13,505 nt of DNA from an uncultured Faecalibacterium sp. (GCA_937915335.1 CALDLZ010000146.1:1-13505); one strand, 5' to 3'. Shown: positions 6,804-12,463, numbered from the stretch's first letter. Program-made: numbers and translations. The notes: generated from the letters alone by a model not told the origin.

Positions 6804-7757
6804 TTATTGTGCATTTTGCACTTGCGACCGCAGCTTTCGACACAGCCACGGCCCGGCGTACCACAGCACCAGACAGATCAGCCCGATCAGCCGTATCTGC
6901 GTGTTGGTGCAGTAGGTGTTCAGCGCCAGCCCGACCCCGAAGGAGAACAGGTTGGCGGTGAGTGCATAGAGGATGGGGTGAGGCTTTTTGCCCTCCGGCC
7001 AGGGCAGGTAACGGTTATAGACAAAGGCTTCCACGGCGAACACCAGCACTTCGAGGGCAATATAAAGGAAGCCGCCCCACATGGGCCCGACGTAAAGTGT
7101 GCCGTAGCAGAGCCCAAGATTCAGGATGATCTGGGTGACAAGGTTGACCTTGCCAATGATGTTCTTCTGGGCAGTGCCGCGCAGCCCGAAGAGCAGGATG
7201 CCCCATGACAGCTCTAAAATCAGGGTGATGAGCACCCGGGCGGCAAAGGCGGAAAAGATATCGGAATCGTTCCGGTTGTGGTAGACCCGCATCCAGCCGT
7301 CCTCCGGGTTCAAAAGTACCTGCCACTCGCTGGAAAAGGCGTAGCGCTCTACCGGCTCCTCGCTGCGGTAGAATGTACCGGTCTCTATATTATAAAGTAA
7401 AACATAGAACTTGTTGGGCGGGTAGTAGCCCCAGACGAATGTTTCGTCAGTATCGCCGGGGTATTCCTGGAAGTTATCAAGGAAGTAGTAGCCTTCCGGG
7501 GCAGGGTAGTTCCGGAACGCCTCCTAGGTCTTCCGGGAGCCCATCCGTTCTCGGTACTGGTCGGCAGAGCCCCACGGCCCGCTGACCTTGGTATTGCCCA
7601 GCAGCGTGACGGCATAACGCTGGCCCGGCGTGTAGTAGAGCTTGAGCGTGACCGAGGGCTTGGGGCCCATATCCGCGAAAACGGGCAGGGAAAGGGCCAG
7701 CACCAGCAGGGCGGTGGCGAAAAAAGCAAAAAAAATTTTGCGGAAAAATTTCTTCAT
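6804..7757 (-). pseudogene. Secreted/membrane protein of the DMGPKPSV type, split by an in-frame TAG
   Basis: Read as one frame this is 317 residues. Residues 1-28 form a signal peptide (basic MKKFFRKI, hydrophobic core, SLPVFA then DMGPKPSV). About 30-180 is an extracellular part containing YYTPGQRYAVTLLG and GPWG. The last 150 residues hold about five membrane helices, ending in a basic tail. Codon 78 is TAG (plus-strand CTA, 7524-7526) between MGSRKT and EAFRNYPAPEGYYFLD; the frame is otherwise open on both sides, and one base change from CAG (Gln) would explain it. Proteins beginning with this DMGPKPS motif recur in gut Firmicutes as far as I recall, with no known function. The start at 7757 follows AAGGGAG about 10 bases upstream. 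If the stop is real, a 77-residue secreted fragment is made, and a downstream piece might start at 7313. It could instead be a base error. Confidence 0.8.
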
Positions 7758-8079
7758 GGCAGGTGCTCTCCCTTCAAAAAACAAAAATTCCGACACGACT
7801 TTCCTTAACCTGTAAACGCGTGGAGAACAGCTGTTATTGCAGGACGTTCTGCACAAAATTGCGGACGAAACTTTGTACACCATTCCCTGTTTTTCTGGCG
7901 AGTACAAAATGCCTGGATTCGGCCTGTTCAGGGGCTGAATATGAACAAATTGTTTCCGATGCACGGCCAATTCAGGATACTGACTTCACGTTTATAAAGC
8001 AAAGCGTACTTTCCTGACTCACTTGCGTGAACAAAATGAATTTCAGAAGAAGCTTTAATTTGTTTCACGTTTTCTGGTA
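7758..8079. other. Gene-free spacer with several inverted repeats
   Basis: No frame here looks like a gene: the short frames have low-grade, basic/Ser-rich or Cys-rich translations and no ribosome sites. Structure seen: palindrome AACAGCTGTT (7826-7835), a perfect inverted repeat TTTGTAC/GTACAAA (7872-7878 and 7902-7908), an imperfect inverted repeat CCTGGATTCGGCC/GGCCAATTCAGG (7912-7924 and 7965-7976), and three TTCACG hexamers (7985, 8026 inverted, 8064). The divergent genes on each side are the minus-strand interrupted gene and the plus-strand small gene, so regulatory sites for either may lie here. No promoter for the minus gene could be called. Confidence 0.5.
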
Positions 8080-8108
8080 TTGACTTTATATCGAAACTGC
8101 GGTATAGT
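8080..8108 (+). promoter_or_regulatory. Sigma-A promoter of the small membrane protein gene
   Basis: TTGACT (8080-8085) and TATAGT (8103-8108) are separated by exactly 17 bases, 5 of 6 matches in each box. Predicted start near 8115 gives a leader of about 75 bases with a small hairpin CAGGC-GGAA-GCCTG about 35 bases before the ATG. Confidence 0.82.
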
Positions 8109-8190
8109 AAGGATGCGGAGAGCGGAAAGCGCCCCGCCGACACTTGAACTTCAGGCGGAAGCCTGTGAGAAAATATAGGAGGTTTGACTT

Positions 8191-8373
8191 ATGTACTATT
8201 ACATTCTGGGTTGCGGCATTGCTTGTCTGGTTCTGCTTGGCATCAACAGCATGGATACGGTGGATGTCAAGCCGGCCGAGATTCTGGGCAAGGTCGTTCT
8301 GTGGCCCGTTGCCCTGATGGAAGCAGTTGTTCGTTACAGCTCCACTCATCACAATATCAAGACCGCGCTGTAA
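8191..8373 (+). CDS. Small single-span membrane protein of unknown function
   Basis: A 60-residue protein that I do not recognise. Residues 3-19 (YYILGCGIACLVLLGIN) form one membrane helix with two Cys; the rest (SMDTVDVKPAEILGKVVLWP, then ALMEAVVRYSSTHHN) contains a second, weaker hydrophobic/amphipathic helix. Evidence that it is a real gene is strong: a near-consensus promoter at 8080-8108, the ribosome site TAGGAGG 8 bases before the ATG, and an intrinsic terminator 33 bases after the stop. It is therefore a single-gene transcript. It could be a small regulator of a membrane complex or a stress protein; a type I toxin is possible but the protein is longer and less basic than those. No function is claimed. 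Confidence 0.8.
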   Translation: MYYYILGCGIACLVLLGINSMDTVDVKPAEILGKVVLWPVALMEAVVRYSSTHHNIKTAL

Positions 8374-8406
8374 AACATCTCGTTCCAAACTGACGAAGAG
8401 CAATCA

Positions 8407-8448
8407 GGCGGCTGCACCTTCTGCAACGGAGGGTGCGGCCGCCTTTTT
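8407..8448 (+). terminator. Intrinsic terminator of the small membrane protein gene
   Basis: A 12-bp stem, GGCGGCTGCACC (8407-8418) with GGTGCGGCCGCC (8432-8443), has one T-G pair, and is followed by T5 (8444-8448). The nitroreductase promoter begins 4 bases later. Confidence 0.93.
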
Positions 8449-8451
8449 GTT

Positions 8452-8480
8452 TTGCACTTTGCGGCGTTGTATGGTACAAT
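8452..8480 (+). promoter_or_regulatory. Promoter of the nitroreductase-GNAT operon
   Basis: TTGCAC (8452-8457) and TACAAT (8475-8480) are 17 bases apart, and TGG before the -10 gives an extended -10 box. It directly follows the upstream terminator. Confidence 0.78.
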
Positions 8481-8512
8481 AACACCAGAACGATTCAGGG
8501 AGGGAAACTGTT

Positions 8513-9034
8513 ATGATCAATGAGACTTTACATACCCTTGAGACCCGCCGCAGCTGCCGCGCCTACAAGCCCGAGCAGATCACGAAAGAAGAGCTGGAAG
8601 CCGTCCTGCGTGCCGGTACCTTTGCCCCCAGCGCCATGAACCGCCAGAGCGCGAGGATCGTGGTCGTGCAGGATGCTGAGACCCGTGCACAGCTGACCCG
8701 GATGAATGCCGCTGTCATGGGCAGCACGGGCGACCCGATGTACGGTGCCCCCACCATTCTGGTGGTGCTGGCCGATGCCAATGCCCGCTGCGGCGTGCAG
8801 GATGGCAGTCTGGTGCTGGGCAACCTGATGAACGCTGCCGCTTCCATCGGACTGGGCAGCTGCTGGATCAACCGGGCAAAGGAAGAGTTCGAGACTGAAG
8901 AGGGCAAGGCTCTGCTGAAAAAGTGGGGCATCGAGGGGGATTATATCGGTGTGGGCCACTGCATCCTGGGTTACCCGGCCGAGGAGCCCAAGCCTGCCGC
9001 CCCCCGCAAGCCGGATTACATCGTATACGCATAA
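8513..9034 (+). CDS. Nitroreductase family FMN-dependent oxidoreductase
   Basis: A 173-residue flavoprotein that uses NAD(P)H to reduce nitro-aromatics, quinones or similar substrates; the natural substrate is unknown. The N-terminal RRSCRAYKPEQI holds the FMN-phosphate Arg/Ser pattern, TFAPSAMNRQSARIVVV is the conserved flavin-binding turn, and SIGLGSCWINRA plus GDYIGVGHCILGYPAEEPKP the C-terminal signature (usually G-YP). Length is typical of the short family members. AGGGAGGGAA (8497-8506) lies 6 bases before the ATG. It forms an operon with the GNAT gene 8 bases downstream. In an anaerobe such enzymes are often linked to redox balance or detoxification. Confidence 0.93.
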   Translation: MINETLHTLETRRSCRAYKPEQITKEELEAVLRAGTFAPSAMNRQSARIVVVQDAETRAQLTRMNAAVMGSTGDPMYGAPTILVVLADANARCGVQDGSLVLGNLMNAAASIGLGSCWINRAKEEFETEEGKALLKKWGIEGDYIGVGHCILGYPAEEPKPAAPRKPDYIVYA

Positions 9035-9042
9035 GGAGTACT

Positions 9043-9534
9043 ATGAAACCCGATTACAAGCTGGTCGCAAAGGCCAAATATATCCACGCCAACGCAGATC
9101 TCGCCAGTGAGATCTGGCACGAGGTCTATAAGCGCTACTACCCCGCAAAGCAGCTGGACACGCTGGTGGAGACGCTGCAGAGCGCCGATGCCATTGAAGA
9201 GGACATCGACAACGACGTGAACTACTTCCTTGTGGTGCTGGGCGGCAAGACCATTGGCTACTTTGCCTGGAAGATGGAGAACACCGCTCTGCATCTGCTC
9301 CACCTCTACCTCAAGCCCGAGTACCGGGGCAAGGCGCTGGGCCGGGATATCGTGGCCACCTGTGAGCGTCTGGCCCGCGGCGAGGGCCGGGGCCGTGTCT
9401 ACTGTGAGGTGCACACCAAGTGTCTGCCCGTGCTGCAGTTCTTCAAGACCAAAGGTTACCGTGTGCTGGGCCCTGCCGAGATGGAAGCCGCAGGAATCCC
9501 CATGCAGCTGACCACGCTGGAAAAAATGCTCTGA
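9043..9534 (+). CDS. GNAT-family N-acetyltransferase
   Basis: A 163-residue acetyltransferase predicted to move acetyl from acetyl-CoA to an amine; substrate unknown. The acetyl-CoA loop is seen in LYLKPEYRGKALGRD (R95-G-K-A-L-G100), and FLVVLGGKTIGYFAWKM and VYCEVHTKCLPVLQFFKTKGYRVLG fit the beta4 strand and the C-terminal half. The start at 9043 uses AAGGAG (9033-9038), which overlaps the nitroreductase stop; longer upstream frame to 8923 lies inside the nitroreductase gene in another frame and was rejected. It lies 8 bases after the nitroreductase stop, so the two are likely one transcript. No terminator is obvious between its stop and the next promoter at 9550. Confidence 0.9.
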   Translation: MKPDYKLVAKAKYIHANADLASEIWHEVYKRYYPAKQLDTLVETLQSADAIEEDIDNDVNYFLVVLGGKTIGYFAWKMENTALHLLHLYLKPEYRGKALGRDIVATCERLARGEGRGRVYCEVHTKCLPVLQFFKTKGYRVLGPAEMEAAGIPMQLTTLEKML

Positions 9535-9549
9535 GCCTGAAATTCCCCG

Positions 9550-9578
9550 TTGATTTTTTGCCGCGTTTGCACTACAAT
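9550..9578 (+). promoter_or_regulatory. Promoter of the TrpR-like regulator gene
   Basis: TTGATT (9550-9555) and TACAAT (9573-9578) are 17 bases apart. The -10 box lies inside the inverted repeat at 9570-9587. The leader is about 60 bases and ends with the ribosome site GGGGAGGAA, about 6 bases before the ATG at 9645. Confidence 0.72.
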
Positions 9579-9587
9579 AAAGTAGTG
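9570..9587. promoter_or_regulatory. Candidate operator over the -10 of the TrpR-like gene
   Basis: CACTAC (9570-9575) and GTAGTG (9582-9587) are a perfect inverted repeat around AATAAA, an 18-bp dyad that overlaps the -10 box. The arms resemble the ACTAG-type half-sites of the E. coli trp operator, which is known from the TrpR family. The regulator encoded just downstream is a TrpR relative, so negative self-regulation is a reasonable inference. Confidence 0.6.
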
Positions 9588-9644
9588 TACTGAAGTGCCC
9601 CGCGCGGGCCAGACCCAACCTGAACGATAGGGGAGGAACAAGCC

Positions 9645-9947
9645 ATGGCAAAAGATCATCCCACCGGAGAGTCCGGCCTGTATTCGGCATTGCTTGAGCT
9701 GAAAACGCCCGAGGAGTGCTACCGCTTTTTGCAGGATGTATGCAGCTACGCCGAGCTGAGCGCAATGGAGCAGCGGTATAACATTGCGGAAAAGCTGGTG
9801 AACAAACAGAGTTATACCAGCATCATGGGCAATATTGGCGCATCCAGCGCCATCATCAGCCGGGTGAGCCGTGTCATCAGCAGGGATGACAGCGTGCTGC
9901 GTCGTCTGCTGGAAGAAAAGGCGGAGGAACCCGCCGCCGAGGAATAA
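9645..9947 (+). CDS. YerC/YecD-type TrpR-related DNA-binding protein
   Basis: A 100-residue small helical protein of the Trp-repressor superfamily. Residues about 12-35 (LYSALLELKTPEECYRFLQDV) and 36-55 (SYAELSAMEQRYNIAEKLVNK) form the dimer helices, and 56-78 (SYTSIMGNIGASSAIISRVSRVI) the helix-turn-helix, matching the usual SYREIAEETGASTATISRV pattern of the family. The last 15 residues are an acidic Ala/Glu tail. The family regulator's effector is unknown in most cases; it does not have to be tryptophan. The ribosome site GGGGAGGAA precedes the ATG. Its promoter overlaps a candidate operator, and a 15-bp terminator follows the stop. The DJ-1-like gene downstream may be co-transcribed by read-through. 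Confidence 0.88.
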   Translation: MAKDHPTGESGLYSALLELKTPEECYRFLQDVCSYAELSAMEQRYNIAEKLVNKQSYTSIMGNIGASSAIISRVSRVISRDDSVLRRLLEEKAEEPAAEE

Positions 9948-9954
9948 ACAAGCC

Positions 9955-10000
9955 GCGCACCGCAGGGCAGGGGAAAACCTTTGCCTTGCGGTGCGCTTTT
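9955..10000 (+). terminator. Intrinsic terminator after the TrpR-like gene
   Basis: A 15-bp stem, GCGCACCGCAGGGCA (9955-9969) with TGCCTTGCGGTGCGC (9982-9996), has one G-T pair and a 12-base loop, followed by TTTT. The T-run is short, so read-through into the DJ-1-like gene 20 bases later is possible. Confidence 0.82.
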
Positions 10001-10019
10001 CAGAAGGGAGTTTTATCAA

Positions 10020-10571
10020 ATGAGCAAAGCAGTTGTCTTTTTTGCGGATGGTACGGAGGAATGTGAGGCCCTGCTGGTGGTAGACCTGCTGCGCCGCGCC
10101 AAGGTCGAGGTCATTGTGGCCTCCGCTATGGGCCGAAAGGAAATCGTGAGCAGCCACAAAATTCACCTGACGGCCGACGCGCTGGCCGAGGAAGTGGATT
10201 ATTCTGATGTGGATCTGGTCGTTCTGCCCGGCGGCATCCCGGGCACGCCCAACCTTGCCGCCAACAGGGCTGTCACCGATACCTGCACCGCTTTCGCCAA
10301 GGCGGGCAGGAAGGTGGCCGCTATCTGCGCCGCCCCCAGCATCCTGGCTTCTCTGGGCCTGCTGGAGGGCAGGAACGCCACCGCCCATGCAGGCTTCCAG
10401 GATCAGCTGGCCGGTGCCATTGTCCACGATGAAGAGGTCGTGGTGGATGGCAATATCACCACTAGCTATGGCCTGGGCGGTGCCATCCCCTTTGCCCTGG
10501 AGCTGGTGCGTCAGCTGGCTGGTCCAGAGGAAGCTGACCGTATCCAGAAGGCCATTGCGTATCGGCACTAA
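10020..10571 (+). CDS. DJ-1/PfpI family protein (YajL-like)
   Basis: A 183-residue cytosolic protein of the DJ-1/ThiJ/PfpI superfamily. The conserved Glu is E16 (FADGTEECEA), the nucleophile elbow Cys is C103 (AAICAAPSILA) and the VLPGGIPGTPNL glycine turn lies at 69-78. In the family these proteins act as redox-sensing or protein-repair (glyoxalase/deglycase) factors; the exact activity is debated. AAGGGAG lies about 10 bases before the ATG at 10020. It is probably read through from the TrpR-like gene, as no promoter lies in the short gap. Confidence 0.92.
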   Translation: MSKAVVFFADGTEECEALLVVDLLRRAKVEVIVASAMGRKEIVSSHKIHLTADALAEEVDYSDVDLVVLPGGIPGTPNLAANRAVTDTCTAFAKAGRKVAAICAAPSILASLGLLEGRNATAHAGFQDQLAGAIVHDEEVVVDGNITTSYGLGGAIPFALELVRQLAGPEEADRIQKAIAYRH

Positions 10572-10584
10572 AAATGACTTTCTA

Positions 10585-10613
10585 TTGACAAAATTGACCG
10601 GTCTGCATATAAT
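10585..10613 (+). promoter_or_regulatory. Perfect-consensus sigma-A promoter
   Basis: TTGACA (10585-10590) and TATAAT (10608-10613) are separated by exactly 17 bases. This is the strongest promoter in the window and begins 14 bases after the DJ-1-like stop. The predicted start is near 10620. Confidence 0.95.
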
Positions 10614-10619
10614 AAAAAT

Positions 10620-10789
10620 AGAAACAAACAACTTGAGTGTTTGTCTGAAGCGTTGAGCTGTTGTGCCCGTCAAGGGGTGACGGCAGGGAGCTTCTCTCAG
10701 GGGGTTGCACAGATTCCACGACTTGACTGAGGCGGTCTCCGCTGAAAGAAAATGTGCTGCGGGAGTTCTTTGGAGCTTCCGCATTTTTT
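10620..10789 (+). ncRNA. Candidate structured small RNA or leader upstream of the PBECR4-like gene
   Basis: A transcript of about 170 nt is bounded by a perfect promoter and an 11-bp terminator with no convincing gene inside. By eye it can fold into: hairpin ACAAACA/TGTTTGT (10624-10630, 10638-10644), perfect stem CCGTCA/TGACGG (10667-10672, 10678-10683), a weaker GGGAG/CTCTC stem (10686-10698), stem GCGG/CCGC (10732-10735, 10739-10742), and long-range pairs TGTGC/GCACA (10662-10666, 10707-10711) and GTTGAG/CTTGAC (10652-10657, 10722-10727, with wobble pairs). I cannot match it to a known riboswitch, 6S, SRP or RNase P RNA. It may be an RNA antitoxin, an attenuator leader or an independent sRNA. 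Confidence 0.65.
10758..10789 (+). terminator. Intrinsic terminator between the candidate RNA and PBECR4-like gene
   Basis: An 11-bp stem (10758-10768 with 10773-10783), with two G-T pairs and the loop TTTG, is followed by T6 (10784-10789). It lies 25 bases before the ATG at 10815. A terminator placed just before a gene with no other promoter implies read-through or conditional termination. Confidence 0.9.
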
Positions 10790-10814
10790 ATTTGAACAAA
10801 CAGGATGTGAAGGA

Positions 10815-11408
10815 ATGGACGCTTTGCAGCAGTGCGCGCAAAAATATGCAGAACTCTGCGGTTATACATATGAGTGTACGATTGCGCGGAAGAACACCCT
10901 GCAAGTGTTACGATTTACCTTTTCACCTTACGAGTTCCGACATCTGGCCGGATTACATCGGCTGGAAAGTAAGTGTCTGCGCAAGAACTCGGAACGTCTG
11001 TTAAAGGATGCGCTGGCAGGGAAGCTGACGCTGGCCGATTTGCAGAAAGCGTCCAACTGGCCGCAGGAAGCTGAAACGATTCTGGGACGGCTGACGGCAC
11101 TGTCGCAGCTGGATGTGCTGATGGATGAGTTCCTGCTCATCTACGGCTTTTCGGCGCAGAAACTCGTCCCGGCTGTACATACCAAAATCGAAGCGGATTA
11201 TCTCATCAGGTTTGAATTGGAGGATGGCAGAACGTTCTTCTTTTCGGTTCGACAGAAAGAGGATTACTGTGGACGTTCCCTGTTCATCAACAACGAACAG
11301 GATTACAGCGCAGGGCAGACAAAGTATACCTTGCTGGAGAAATCCAGAACAAATGTACAGACGGGTGAAACTGCTTTGCTGTATCAAAGAGAAAGTTACA
11401 AGAAATAA
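10815..11408 (+). CDS. PBECR4-domain-like protein (BECR-fold putative nuclease)
   Basis: A 197-residue protein whose pattern matches PBECR4 (phage Barnase-EndoU-ColicinE5-RelE-like) proteins: an N-terminal region with F41-R-H43-L-A-G-L47 (typical F-x-HL-x-GL), a helical middle (LKDALAGKLTLADLQKAS, LGRLTALSQLDVLM), and a C-terminal beta-rich part with IEADYLIRFELEDGRTFFF, SLFINNEQDYSAGQ and KYTLLEKSRT. The BECR fold is that of RNase toxins; catalysis here is not proven. The start at 10815 uses AGGA (10802-10805) 9 bases upstream; an earlier in-frame ATG at 10752 lies in the terminator region and would add residues from the RNA. There is no antitoxin protein beside it, but a structured RNA is directly upstream. 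The next gene starts 15 bases after the stop. Phage-like or toxin-antitoxin origin is possible. Confidence 0.72.
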   Translation: MDALQQCAQKYAELCGYTYECTIARKNTLQVLRFTFSPYEFRHLAGLHRLESKCLRKNSERLLKDALAGKLTLADLQKASNWPQEAETILGRLTALSQLDVLMDEFLLIYGFSAQKLVPAVHTKIEADYLIRFELEDGRTFFFSVRQKEDYCGRSLFINNEQDYSAGQTKYTLLEKSRTNVQTGETALLYQRESYKK

Positions 11409-11423
11409 AAGGAGGTTATCCGG

Positions 11424-12311
11424 ATGCGCTTTGTTACCTGCCGTTTGCCGGACGGCATTGAGGATCCGGCGATTCTATCAGAGGATGGGCGGCAGGTCTG
11501 GCCGCTGAGTTGGCTGGGCCTGAGCTATGAGACCCTGAGCGATGCCATCCCGTTTTTGACCCCGCAGGTGCGGCACGGGTTGTCGCTGGCCGTGGCGGGA
11601 ATCCCCGCCCTGCCTGTGGAGGCTGTTACACTGGAAAGCCCCATCCCGGTCCCGGCGCAGGATGTGATCTGTCTGGGCATCAACTACATGGCCCACTCGG
11701 AGGAAGCGGAAAAATATTCCGCCGATGCCTTTGCCACCAAGCATGAGGATGCGATCTACTTTTCCAAACGGGTGACCCGCGCCGTGCCGGACGGCGGCAG
11801 CATCGAGGCCCACACTGACCTTGTGCAGAAGTTGGACTATGAGTGCGAGCTGGCGGTGGTGCTGGGCAAGGATGCCAAGGATGTGCCCGCAGGTCAGACC
11901 CGGGACTATATTTTCGGCTATACCATCCTGAATGATGTCTCGGCCCGGGATGTCCAGACTGCCCACAAGCAGTGGTATTTCGGCAAGAGCCTGGATGGTT
12001 TTACTCCCATCGGGCCCTGTATCGTCACGGTGGACGAGTTTGCGGATTATCCGCCCAAGTTGGGCATCCGCAGTTTTGTCAACGGCGAAAAGCGGCAGGA
12101 CTCCAACACGGCACTGCAGATTTTTGATATTGACCATGTCATTGCCGAGCTCTCGCAGGGGATGACCCTGAAAGCGGGTACCATCATTGCCACCGGTACC
12201 CCGGCGGGTGTGGGGATGGGCATGGACCCGCCGCGGTTCCTCAAGCCCGGCGATGTGGTGCGGTGCGAGATCGATGGCATTGGCGCGCTGACAAATCCGG
12301 TCAAGGCATAA
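11424..12311 (+). CDS. Fumarylacetoacetate hydrolase (FAH) family protein
   Basis: A 295-residue enzyme of the FAH family, which includes acylpyruvases, fumarylpyruvate hydrolase, oxaloacetate decarboxylase/tautomerase and HHDD isomerase; substrate not decidable here. A small N-terminal domain is followed by the catalytic fold: GINYMAHSEE (N87, H91), metal ligands E140 and E142 (DYECELAVVLG) and D171 (ILNDVSARD), K188 in GKSLDGFTPIGP, and GTPAGVGMG near 257-265. All usual metal and catalytic residues appear present. AAAGGAGGTTA sits 8 bases before the ATG. It follows the PBECR4-like gene by 15 bases, so it probably shares the transcript from 10585, or has a separate promoter not seen. Confidence 0.93.
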   Translation: MRFVTCRLPDGIEDPAILSEDGRQVWPLSWLGLSYETLSDAIPFLTPQVRHGLSLAVAGIPALPVEAVTLESPIPVPAQDVICLGINYMAHSEEAEKYSADAFATKHEDAIYFSKRVTRAVPDGGSIEAHTDLVQKLDYECELAVVLGKDAKDVPAGQTRDYIFGYTILNDVSARDVQTAHKQWYFGKSLDGFTPIGPCIVTVDEFADYPPKLGIRSFVNGEKRQDSNTALQIFDIDHVIAELSQGMTLKAGTIIATGTPAGVGMGMDPPRFLKPGDVVRCEIDGIGALTNPVKA

Positions 12312-12331
12312 GCCGAAAGCGTGTTTTTGAA

Positions 12332-12351
12332 GGATATACAATATCCGTTTT
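12332..12351 (+). terminator. Possible weak terminator after the FAH gene
   Basis: A 6-bp perfect stem, GGATAT/ATATCC (12332-12337 and 12341-12346), with the loop ACA, is followed by G and TTTT. The stem is AT-rich and short, so efficiency is uncertain. A TATAAT at 12353-12358 lies next to it but has no properly spaced -35. Confidence 0.4.
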
Positions 12352-12407
12352 GTATAATGCACCTGTGAAATTGCGGATCGCATAAAAAATGCGTGGAAAT
12401 GCTGTTT

Positions 12408-12447
12408 GATTCATAAACAGTTCATAATAAGTTCATTTTAAGTTCAC
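12408..12447 (+). promoter_or_regulatory. PhoB/OmpR-type direct-repeat activator site (Pho-box-like)
   Basis: Four 7-base units, GATTCAT (12408), AGTTCAT (12419), AGTTCAT (12430) and AGTTCAC (12441), recur exactly every 11 bases with AT-rich 4-base spacers AAAC, AATA and TTTA. The 7+4 layout with an 11-bp period is that of the E. coli Pho box (CTGTCAT repeats) and of Bacillus PhoP sites (TTAACA-like). The last unit ends 10 bases before a -10-like TATACA (12458-12463), the spacing of activator-dependent Pho promoters that lack a -35. A PhoB/PhoP or another OmpR-class regulator is inferred. Confidence 0.65.
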
Positions 12448-12457
12448 ACACTTTCGG

Positions 12458-12463
12458 TATACA
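12458..12463 (+). promoter_or_regulatory. Putative -10 box of the tat operon
   Basis: TATACA lies 10 bases after the Pho-box-like repeats and has no good -35 at 16-18 bases (ATTTTA or TTTTAA). The roughly 95-base leader that follows contains a stable hairpin GGCGCG/CGCGCC (12476-12481, 12485-12490) and a longer imperfect stem GGCGG/CCGCC (about 12512-12534). The tatB-like ATG follows at 12565 with GAGAGGAAAGGA upstream. Confidence 0.5.

Noticed and set aside
6704..6814. Longer start (6814) for the ricin-domain protein
   Set aside because: The extra N-terminus is a Lys-rich run overlapping the end of the upstream gene and the promoter; the 6703 ATG has AAAGGAGA.
7763..8143. Small frames in the gene-free spacer (84 codons plus, 71 codons minus)
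   Set aside because: Their composition and starts are not gene-like and no ribosome site is present.
9456..10784. Long minus-strand frame across the TrpR-like and DJ-1 genes
   Set aside because: It is antisense to three supported features and has no motif or ribosome site.
10620..10789. 6S RNA, SRP RNA, T-box or standard riboswitch
   Set aside because: No closing 5'-3' stem with central bubble, no SRP tetraloop motif, no T-box GGTGG motif and none of the usual riboswitch core motifs were found by eye.
10752..10814. ATG at 10752 for the PBECR4-like gene
   Set aside because: It lies in the terminator stem region and has no ribosome site; AGGA fits the ATG at 10815.
12353..12358. TATAAT as a promoter of the tat operon
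   Set aside because: The only -35-like box, TTGAAG (12327-12332), is 20 bases away, and the array at 12408 with a -10 at 12458 explains the operon better.
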